Source: Aphelocoma coerulescens
Lineage: Eukaryota; Chordata; Aves; Passeriformes; Corvidae
Direction: 5' to 3'
DNA length: 64,000 bases
NCBI RefSeq assembly: GCF_041296385.1
Contig: NC_091017.1
Span: 10,906,001 to 10,970,000, forward strand
Shown here piece by piece: positions 39,520 through 47,741 of the stretch. The notes under the pieces are model-generated. The model worked only from the letters and a program-made list of their open reading frames with translations, was not told where the DNA came from and did no database searches. A program made the position numbers and the translations under genes. The number at the start of each line of letters is the position of its first letter. Within the stretch, counting starts at the first letter, position 1.

Positions 39520-39640
39520 AGGGTGGGTTGATAACCTTGCTGGTAAAATTTTGTGGTTTAATAGTGAAGATAGCAGTGTTAATGGTTGAACTCTATGATC
39601 CTAAAGTCCTTTCCAATCTAAATGTTTCTATGATTCTTTC
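39520..39640 (+). repeat. CR1 LINE 3' fragment
   Basis: The text 'gtgttaatggttgaactcta', then 'aaagtcctttccaatctaaa', then 'tctatgattctttc' marks another plus-oriented CR1 end. The 5' limit is uncertain. Confidence 0.75.
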
Positions 39641-42620
39641 AAAGAAACAATAAATTCAGAGTCCAGTTGTATTGGAACCCTGGGTTTAGAGAACTTAGGT
39701 TTCTGGGATATAATAATATATAAATGTATAACAATATGGAAGATTTGGGGTGTGGATTTGTTCTTCTTCATTTCTCCTTCTTCTTCACAAATCTGGGTGT
39801 TCTGGCATTGGGTCAAAAAAACCTGCAGAGTGGATCATGAATAGTTAGTTATTGGATTATAAGTAAAAACAAATTAGTTGGCATTCCATAATAGGGTGAT
39901 TTGGACCTTAAAAGACCTTGGAACTTAGAACTCGGATCCATTTTCCAACTTGTTAACTAAGAGGGACATCCCGTGCAGCTGTCCTATAGCTAAGAAAATA
40001 ATAAACATCTAAGTCCAAAGAACAACCTAGTGTCTTCTGCCTTTTAATCCAAATTCTGAGCAAAAGAACTCGCAAAACAAAGGCAAAGAAGAAAGGAAAC
40101 GGAAACAGAAGAAAATTAACACAGTTGGGATCAATAAAGATCAGGTAGCAATTTTATAAAATTAACTGTGTCAGTGACAGTGCCATAATTATATTTCAAC
40201 TCAGACAATGATCAGCAGCTCCTGCAGGCCCCCTGCTCCCCTCCCTGCCTGCCTCCCTTCTTCCCCTCCCTGCCTTCCTCCCCTGTTCCCTCCCTTCTCC
40301 ATTTCCTCTGTTAAACCTCTCAATGCATTTACACACTCTTAAGAGACTATTGCATTTCAGGAGTGGCCAAGTTGACTTTCTACAGCTCAGTCTTTCCATG
40401 TGCTGTGGAGACTCAGGAAGTTACAAGAAGGACACCAATAGGATGTGTTTCTCTCAGAAGGCGCCATAAACACTTGAAGGAATGATTTTATTATCGTCAG
40501 ACTGTCCTGTGGACAACTGTTTTCTTTCTAAATTAAAAGCTTTCATTATAAGAAGCAAAATTGACAATAAGACAACTTGCATTAATTTTTACTGTATATT
40601 TTTCCTAATATTGCCTGACCTATATTACAAATAGCCTTTCTTGGGCTCCAGGCAGAAGAGCTCATGAGCTCCTAACACATCCCAGATCCAGTGTGCTTCA
40701 CAAATTATTCATATCTACACACCTCCTCCTATCAAACCAACTAAGCACCACCACAGATATGCTAAAGAAAGACCCATTAAAGTGAAGAAGTTTAATTGTA
40801 GCACACGAAATCCAGGCTCACTGATACTCTGTTGTTCTGCAGGTGCTTTCTTTTACTGCTGGTTTCTTTGTATTGTATTTGTTTTGGCCTGCACAAAAGT
40901 CCTTTCCCACATCAAATTTATTCTAAATAAATCCATAGAAATCTGTGGGGACATAGAATCTCCCAATCTGCAATCAGACTTAGGCACAAAGTCAGGATTT
41001 ATAAATCTGGTTGCAAAATTTATGAGAGCACTTTAAAATGACAGAGTTTAATTAAAATAAGACATGCTAGGGTGGATTTTCTTTTCCCCTTATTATAGTT
41101 TCATGGCCAGGCTGGTGTGGTAATTGAGGATTCATCTTCTTCTTATGACCTTCATCATAATTATTTTTCTTTGTTTATTGTTCAAACTGAGTTTTGTATC
41201 CATCTTTTGGTTAATTTTACAGATTATGATCTTACTAGCAGCCTTGACAGCCTTGTTTAATTCTTCTACATGTTAGGACAAAAGAAGAGAACTACTTAAA
41301 AAGAAAAACTGGGGAGTACAAAGAAGGTTCAAGATGGGAGGGTTGGGAGGGGTGGAAGGAGCACAACAACAACAATCACCATTAAACACAATCTTCATCA
41401 GCAAGCAGCGTTATCCAAGCAGGATTCTCTTACTCCCGTACTTATACCTTTCCTTACTCGGTCTGGAAGTGAGTTTCTAATTGTATTTTCACGAGGCACT
41501 CACAGATCTATATTTCCTGTGTAATAACTTTAGGTCACATTGTGCCCAACAGGGATCCTCACATTACAAGTTTGTCTAAAACCAGAAATAATTTATGCCA
41601 CAGACTCCCCTCTTTCCCCCATTTTCACTGAAAAATTTCACCCAGTTTACAGAGTGTTACTAGACTAAATGTTTATGTCCAAAACAGAAAATTATGTTAT
41701 AATCAGGGAAGATACAGGTTTGCTGATTTTATTTGACTATGATACAATTAATTTGAAAACCAGCATAATTTTATGCATTATTTCTCTGAAAATTAAATGA
41801 AGTTATTTCCTTTGACTGCACAAAGGCACAAATGATCATGTTGGCCATGCACTTAAACCCCTCTGTGATAGACAGTTATTCTTGCCCAGTACTTAACTAT
41901 TGTATAGGTATAAGGTAACTTATGCCCTTTTTTCTGTACCATAGCTTTTGCATTTTTATCAGCTGTAGCAGCTGTCATTTTTAAGACAGATTTGATACAA
42001 CATGGAACCAAAGAGGCACCCATTTAAACAACTTCTCAAAACATTGCTGCAATGTTTTCATATTTTTTCCCTTACACTTATCCTAAGAAAAGCCATAGAA
42101 CAATTTAAAGACCACATAGTCCCTCTTTATGAACTAAAAACCAATACAGTATGAATATCTTCTGTTTATTAAAGAAATTATGAGTTCTGATTTTGAAGTG
42201 GGCTACAGTTAAAATGTGTCAGCCAAGGTATTCTTCCCTTATAATGGTGGTAGCCAAATTGTCATCCCCAAATTTGGCCTTGCTGATGTTTTAAAAAAAT
42301 TTTTTAAAGTGCTAGCAGCCATAAAATACTATTCCATCAGTAAGTGAAGATCAGAACCTGTTGTACTAAAGATCCAAATAAAGCAGAAGGGCCAAGAGGT
42401 CACAGTTAAATTCTCACTGCTTTAAGAGAAATTCATGTGCCTAGACCCTGATGTCCCATCTATTTGCAATGTTTTCAGGTATCTTCCTGCCTCAGCTGGA
42501 TGTTTCAGCAGAGCATGGGTATCCCAGAGATCCTGTATCACATCTGCCAACCATACAGAGGTTTGTTATGCCGGTTGTCCTGTCCAGCTGTAAAAAGGGG
42601 AGTCAGGGAGGATTTTTTGG
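39641..42620. other. Intergenic, no gene recognised
   Basis: Unique sequence with one strong polypyrimidine tract (40226-40312) and otherwise only short ORFs. Confidence 0.7.
40226..40312. repeat. Polypyrimidine tract (CCCTCCCTGCC-type)
   Basis: Nearly 90 bases of C/T broken only by a few G and A, with imperfect repeats of 'cctccctgcct'. The complementary strand gives the Arg/Gly/Glu-rich frame at 40196-40399, which is not a gene. Confidence 0.8.
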
Positions 42621-42629
42621 GATAAATTT

Positions 42630-43580
42630 TTCGGACAAAAATAAAGCGCGAATGCAGCAATATTGTATCTGAGAACTGTTTATTGATAAAGAAGGGTGAG
42701 TGTTCCTACTGAAGGGGGATAGAAAAGAGAGCAGAGGGAAAAAGAGACGGAGAGAGAGACAGAAGACAGGGACAAATCGTTACCCCTGTAACCCGGGCAC
42801 CCTGTTAGCGTCAACTCGGCAGATGGAGCGTGCGTGCCACAAGGTGCGATGTGTCTGCGTGGCTCCCGTAGCGGGCTGGCGCACTTTCCAAACAGCAGCA
42901 GGCTGCGTGTCTCTTCCATCGCGAAGAACAGGTTGCTGTGGCTACGGGCACACTCCTGGAGCAGCTGCGGGTTGTCAGGGTCGGGGCGCGGTGGCTACGG
43001 GCTGCTGCCGCGGGCCGGCTACTGCAGGCTCGTGCTGTGGCGCTGGCGGCTGTGGGCTGGCTGCCACGGGCAGGTACCACAGGCAACATGGGGAACACGG
43101 TGGCAGCAACTACAGCCATGGCTGGGTGCAGGCAGCGTCCGCTCCGTCGGGGAAACAGCAGAGCACTGGGCTGCCGAAGAGACGAGCTGCCTCAAGGAAG
43201 CAGCGAAGCAGGGCAGGAAGGGTGCGGAGAGGGATGCAGGACCGAAGAGAGGGAAAGGCGAGGCGGGGAGAGGGGTCTGACCCTACAGGCAAGCCCCCAC
43301 TCCCTCCAAGAAACCCAAAGAAAACTGGCGCACGTTGTGTTGCAGTTCACTGCTTTTATGTGCTAAGGCTTCCTCCCATAGTCCTATTTCCCGGGCATTT
43401 TTTTCCCGGGTGCCCGGGGCTCTGCTTTTCCGGCAAGTGGGAGGTTGCTTGCAGGTTGATCATGGAAGCTCTCTCTCTCCTGATCGGCTGCCAGGCGAAG
43501 TCTCCCCAGCTACAGGGTTGCCAGCACATGTATAGCCCCCTAGAGGAATTCTTCACTTCATGTATAACATATGTTGAGGC
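42630..43580 (-). mobile_element. GC-rich LTR-like island (tentative)
   Basis: A CpG-rich block (strongest 42780-43440) stands out against AT-rich flanks. Read on the minus strand it shows a TATA-like CATAAAAG (43360-43353) and, about 670 bases further on, AATAAA (42684-42679), then a pyrimidine-rich stretch. This resembles an avian LTR with a long R region, but neither TG/CA ends nor a target duplication could be fixed. It contains a 294-codon plus-strand frame (42700-43584) of low-complexity Arg/Gly/Cys/Ala composition, which I regard as a by-product of GC content. A solo LTR is the best guess; a CpG island of an unknown transcript is the alternative. Confidence 0.35.
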
Positions 43581-43584
43581 ATAA

Positions 43585-45506
43585 ATAAAAATCAGATTGG
43601 TCCCTCTCACAGTTATAGTTAAGTACCTGAATCACTTCTATTTTATCTCTTTCACTGCCTGTAAGCTCTAAGCTTGTAAAAACATGCCTTGTGGCAGTAC
43701 TACTCCTGATACTGCAATGTCCATCACAGTCCATTGGCGCACTATATATTGTCTTAGAAAAATGTGAGATTTCCTCCTCTTGCCCTTGTATAATGCAACG
43801 TACCAAAAAGGCAGCAGATATCAGCAGATGGAAGGGAGACTGCCCTTTAGCTTGAGTGTATTTGTTCCTCACATTTATGTATCTAATGGACAAGACTGGA
43901 CAGATCTCATTGCAAAGTGCTTCAGAACAAGGCATAATTTAAAGAATCAGACTGCAACTTCCATGGCGATAGTCCAACAGTATCCCAACCCCAACAAAAG
44001 CAAATCCAGGCGCCTGGACTAGACAGCAGCTGTGGCAAGTTCCCCCAGGCATCTGGAAAGGGGATCCATGACTCCAAGGCACACTGCAGAGTTCCTCTGC
44101 AAGTTACCTACATGCCACTGCTTATAACATTCAAAGTTAATTTCCTGCCCAAAATTAACCCTGATTCCTGTGTTCAGAAGAAATAAAAAGAAAGATTAGA
44201 ATTTAGAAAACAGAATTATTCTAACTATTGGGGTTTCAGGAGACTCTGGCAGAAGTTACCAGAAAAGATACTTGCTTTGAATTACACAGAGCATCAGTGA
44301 AATGGATTTGTTAAGCTTTCAAAATTGCTTTCATTCCATCTACACCAAAGATATCACACAGTGTTTAACACTTCTAATTTTCAATCATAGCTAGCCAACC
44401 TTGATCCTATAGTCTCTTATTATTTTTTCCTTCTCACCATCCCAAGCAGAGATATTAGTTCTCCGTTTTTAACTTGTCTTCATCCTGCGTGATCTAGACT
44501 CCAATGGCCAAACTGAGAACTTCTATTACAAATATCACTTGGATGAAGGTCTTCATGTTGCTTCTATTAACAGAGAACAGCTGACCATTTATTAATTATG
44601 TGTTTTCAGCTTGAGATCCTGCTGCTGTTTTTCATCTCAGAGGAAATTCAACCTCTTAAACATTTTTATGCCTCTTTTATTTTGGCCTCTTAGACATCTT
44701 TTACATTGCCCAGAGCCAAAAGGTCAATATACTGGAGCTGCATTATAACACAAATAAGGTAGATGCAAATCTTATTCCACAGCTGCATCCTGAAAGAGTT
44801 CCCCACACCATTTTTCTTTAGGTGGAGCTATTTATGACCAATCTACACACACACTTTCAAAGAGACTGAAGGGAAAGAGGGACCAAATATTCTTCTTTTT
44901 ACAGAAATAGCTATTGTAGTAATTAATATTCACTTATCTTGTAGGTGTAGATGTAATACACATTAAAATCAGGGTTAAGAGTCAAGGTTTGTATCAAGTT
45001 ATCATTAGTGCCATACCTTCATGGTCTATTTTTTATGTGACTGTGGTTGTAGCCCTAGTTTTCCTTATGGAGAGCACAAAATTGTTTGCAGTTAAAAAGC
45101 AGTATTATTATACTTTACAAGATGACAAACAAAGAAACGCCAAAATTTTCAAGCAAGCCTTAAATGTGGAACCCATGAATGTTCATATTCACAGCTTTCA
45201 TCTCCTCAGGCTACTACTTCTGGTTTTGTGACCATTCTGAATTTCCAAAAAACATATAATTATCTGTGAACATTTAAGTTTAGATGACTAAGCTTCAGCA
45301 TGTCACATAAGGTAAAATTCATGATATTCAACTATATATTGTATCATCGACTCTGTTAAACAGATAACAGAGAAAAGGTCATTTTTAGGGCCATGGCCAT
45401 TTGACCTTTTTCACATATCTACCTTTAGAATGAAATCAGTTGTGCCCCAGACATTCATCCTTTTTTTTCACTGCTTGCAAATGTAGTCTAGCAGTTTATT
45501 CACATG
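43585..45506. other. Intergenic, no gene recognised
   Basis: AT-rich unique sequence between the GC-rich island and the complete LTR element. Its ORFs are short and unremarkable. Confidence 0.7.
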
Positions 45507-45512
45507 GAGACA
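45507..45512. repeat. Target-site duplication, left copy (GAGACA)
   Basis: Six bases directly left of the 5' LTR, repeated exactly at 47736-47741 directly right of the 3' LTR. A 6-bp duplication is the usual footprint of alpha/beta-type retroviral integrases. Confidence 0.92.
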
Positions 45513-45797
45513 TGTCGGGGTCTCCTCCCCCCGCCATGTAGCCCCGGGAGCCCTGAGGGAGGCATGGGGTTTCCCTGCCCCTGGTCCGCCTCGTTCCCCA
45601 TTGGTTGGTTTGTGTTCCCCTGCGCGGGCAAAGGAGCTCGGGTCCCGACTGTAACAGTTCCTCGGCAGAGCCCCGGCCATGCGGCTGGGGAAATAAATGT
45701 CTCTCTGAAACATCTAGCAAGAATCTGTCCGTATATATTTGTTTTCCACGGGACTCCGGGTTTGATATAGGCGTGTTGCAGTATCCCCACTGTAACA
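45513..45797 (+). repeat. 5' LTR of the cold-shock element
   Basis: 285 bp from TGTCGGGG to CTGTAACA. It carries an inverted CCAAT box (ATTGG, 45600-45604) and AATAAA (45692-45697), and no clear TATA box upstream of the AATAAA. It differs from the 3' LTR at 5 positions by eye. Confidence 0.95.
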
Positions 45798-45799
45798 TA

Positions 45800-45817
45800 T
45801 GGTGGAGAATTGAGGGC
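45800..45817 (+). promoter_or_regulatory. Primer-binding-site-like sequence
   Basis: TGGTGGAGAATTGAGGGC begins two bases after the 5' LTR. TGG pairs with the CCA tail of a tRNA, and TGGAGAAT fits the 3' end of alanine tRNAs that finish ATTCTCCA. After that the match degrades. The position is exactly right; the tRNA identity rests on memory of tRNA ends. Confidence 0.6.
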
Positions 45818-45917
45818 AGAACGATCCCCGATCCCTAAGCGACTGATTTGTGTGAGTAAACCCTGGAAACTTTGGATTCCTCTTCTTGGTTTTGTTTTGC
45901 TATTCCATATCTAAACT

Positions 45918-47234
45918 ATGGAGGAACCATGGGAAGACTCTTGGCTTTCAGAGCCGCATATGGACATTTATCTTAAACTTAAAATGATTCTTGAACAACG
46001 ATTTGTAAATTTTAGCTTGATTCAAGCTCAGAAAGAACTGAAACACTTCCTGGCATGGTTGTTTAAGGACTTTTTCTATGTTTCTTGGGATTTAATTCTT
46101 ACCAAGAGCTTTTGGAAGACCGTTTGGACCCAGTTAATATTTGAGTCAAAATATATGCCGATGGAAGAATATTTTCGTGAATATTATTTGATTACCGAGA
46201 CTGTTGAGCAATGTCAGCTGTGTCCTGGTGAAGGGAAGCCTGGCTCAGGGACCGTGCAGCCTCGGCCACGTGCACCGAGCGCTCTGCGAGCAGCAGCGAG
46301 ACAATTCCCGCACGCGGGTGGAGCCACGCGGGCCGCAGTGTCAGTGGCGGAGCAAGGCACAGCAGGAGCAGCACGGCCCGGCAGTGCCCGCCCGGCCCCG
46401 CGCAGCGCGTGGTGGAGCGAGCTCCGTAAGTGCCCGAACGAGAGGGGCGGAGCGCGGGCGGCGGCTGGCAGCGGCGTAGCGGAGCCGCGCCCAGCCGGAA
46501 CGTGCGCTAGAGCAGGGCGCGGGGGGGCTCAGGGGCCCAGCCGAGACGTGGGCGCAGCCCCTGGCAGTGGCAACGCAGCTGAGAGCAGAGGAGGCGACGC
46601 ACGGAGAATGGAGCGGCGCGGCCCGGCCCGGCCCGCGCAGCCCCGAACACGACCCTGGGAAAAGCGCGCCGAAACCAGCAGCCCCCACAGTTCCAACACG
46701 GGAGCGACCGAAAGAGAGAGCAAAGACACAGCGAGACAGAAAACAGCAGCCACTCGGAAAAAGGAAAAGACCATAGTAGCTAAGATCTTAGGGACAGTGA
46801 AATGGTATAATGCTAAACAAAATTATGGTTTTATAACAAGATGTGATAACCAGCAAGACATATTCGTGCATAGAACTGCTATTAAAAAGAATAACCCTGA
46901 AAAATGCATCCCAAGCTTGGGAGATGGAGAGGTGGTGGAATTCAAAATCATACAAGGTAGAAAAGGGTTACAAGCATCGCAGGTCACTGGGCCTGATGGT
47001 GTTCCTGTGAAAGGCAGTATATATGCAAAAAATCATAGTCATGTTAGACAATATCTCCATTGTAAACCCCCCCTACAGTCTCCCTTTCCTAATCCTACCT
47101 TTCCCTTTTACCCTATGTCCTATTACCCCCAGTGTATTCCCAATCCGTTTTTTCATCCATGGTTTCCCTCACAAAACCCTGCCTTTGCCAATTGTTTCCC
47201 CAAAAATCCTTTTCCAATGCCGAGTGGGGGATGA
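45918..47234 (+). CDS. Gag-like/Y-box cold-shock domain fusion protein (438 aa)
   Basis: The ATG at 45918 has a strong context (A at -3, G at +4). Residues 1-98 ('MEEPWEDSWLSEPHMDIYLK' onward, with 'FLAWLFKDF' and 'SFWKTVWTQLIFE') look like a helical retroviral matrix domain. Residues about 100-285 are Arg/Ala/Gly/Pro-rich, from a CpG-rich segment. Residues about 289-366 are a cold-shock domain of the vertebrate Y-box family: 'GTVKWYNAKQNYGFI', 'DIFVHRTAIKKNNP', 'VTGPDGVPVKGS'. The nucleic-acid-contacting residues of YBX1 are kept (W296, F305, F316, H318). The tail (about 380-438) is rich in Pro, Phe and Tyr and lacks the basic/acidic repeats of cellular YBX. Predicted role: RNA or single-stranded DNA binding, perhaps packaging of the element's RNA. 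Translation of the linker is uncertain; an internal start at 46608 is possible. Confidence 0.85.
   Translation: MEEPWEDSWLSEPHMDIYLKLKMILEQRFVNFSLIQAQKELKHFLAWLFKDFFYVSWDLILTKSFWKTVWTQLIFESKYMPMEEYFREYYLITETVEQCQLCPGEGKPGSGTVQPRPRAPSALRAAARQFPHAGGATRAAVSVAEQGTAGAARPGSARPAPRSAWWSELRKCPNERGGARAAAGSGVAEPRPAGTCARAGRGGAQGPSRDVGAAPGSGNAAESRGGDARRMERRGPARPAQPRTRPWEKRAETSSPHSSNTGATERESKDTARQKTAATRKKEKTIVAKILGTVKWYNAKQNYGFITRCDNQQDIFVHRTAIKKNNPEKCIPSLGDGEVVEFKIIQGRKGLQASQVTGPDGVPVKGSIYAKNHSHVRQYLHCKPPLQSPFPNPTFPFYPMSYYPQCIPNPFFHPWFPSQNPAFANCFPKNPFPMPSGG
46250..46700 (+). other. CpG-rich segment inside the fusion ORF
   Basis: Very GC-rich, with GC-box-like 'gaggggcggagcgcgg' and a good splice-donor match (CCGTAAGTG, near 46427). 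It looks like promoter or first-exon sequence of a host gene inserted between the Gag-like and cold-shock parts. It happens to stay open in the ORF frame. Confidence 0.6.
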
Positions 47235-47252
47235 AAAGGGGGAGGGAAGAGA
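47233..47252 (+). promoter_or_regulatory. Polypurine tract, displaced from the 3' LTR
   Basis: Twenty consecutive purines starting at the stop codon of the ORF. A plus-strand primer normally touches the 3' LTR, yet this one lies 198 bases before it. The second copy keeps the same arrangement (56669-56688). The A-rich 'aaaataaaacgggtgaaa' next to the LTR may serve instead. Confidence 0.55.
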
Positions 47253-47450
47253 TTGAACCCTCTCCTGCCTCAGTTCCCCACAGGCATGTCCAGAGAGTTC
47301 TGTCTCCCTTCTGTCAGCCCTGAGATGTTCCACAGAATCTGTTTGGACATTTAAAGACTCAAGAGGGTGGCTTGTTTTGTTTTGAAACTGTTCTTGTTAT
47401 GTTTATCCAGTTGTCTTCATTCTCCTTTTATTAAAATAAAACGGGTGAAA

Positions 47451-47735
47451 TGTCGGGGTCTCCTCCCCCCACCATGTAGCCCCGGGAGCCCTGAGGGAGG
47501 CACGGGGTTTCCCTGCCCCTGGTCCGCCTCGTTCCCCATTGGTTGGTTTGTGTTCCCCTGCGCGGGCAAAGGAGCTCGGGTCCCGACTGTAACAGTTCCT
47601 CGGCAGAGCCCCGGCCATGCGGCTGGGGAAATAAACGTCTCTCTGAAACATCTAGCAAGAATCTGTCCGTATATATTTGTTTTCCACAGGACTCCTGGTT
47701 TGATATAGGCGTGTTGCAGTATCCCCACTGTAACA
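47451..47735 (+). repeat. 3' LTR of the cold-shock element
   Basis: 285 bp, the same length as the 5' LTR, with an inverted CCAAT at 47538-47542. Five differences from the 5' LTR (about 1.8%) indicate a geologically recent insertion. Confidence 0.95.
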
Positions 47736-47741
47736 GAGACA
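47736..47741. repeat. Target-site duplication, right copy (GAGACA)
   Basis: Exact match to 45507-45512 directly outside the 3' LTR. It confirms both element boundaries. Confidence 0.92.

Larger units (their letters stand above)
45513..47735 (+). mobile_element. Complete non-autonomous LTR element carrying a Y-box cold-shock domain ORF
   Basis: The 2,223-bp element has 285-bp direct LTRs, TG...CA ends, a GAGACA target duplication, a tRNA primer-like site, a 120-bp leader, one ORF (45918-47234) and a 216-bp 3' segment with a purine tract. Nothing resembling protease, reverse transcriptase, integrase or envelope fits in the 1,653-bp interior, so it must have been copied by proteins from another element. 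Its single ORF joins a Gag-matrix-like N-terminus to a host-like cold-shock domain, the structure of a virus that swapped its own genes for a captured cellular sequence. I know of no described family of this kind. Confidence 0.9.

Noticed and set aside
42700..43584. 294-codon plus-strand ORF
   Set aside because: Low-complexity Arg/Gly/Ala/Cys composition in a CpG-rich block, with comparable open frames on several strands. GC content explains it better than coding.
45468..45798. ORFs of 77-100 codons within the LTRs, repeated at 47403-47749
   Set aside because: They duplicate because the LTRs duplicate. They lie in regulatory LTR sequence and cross the LTR edges without conserved starts.
46192..46774. 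Overlapping minus-strand ORFs opposite the element ORF
   Set aside because: Shadow frames of the GC-rich linker with no recognisable motif.
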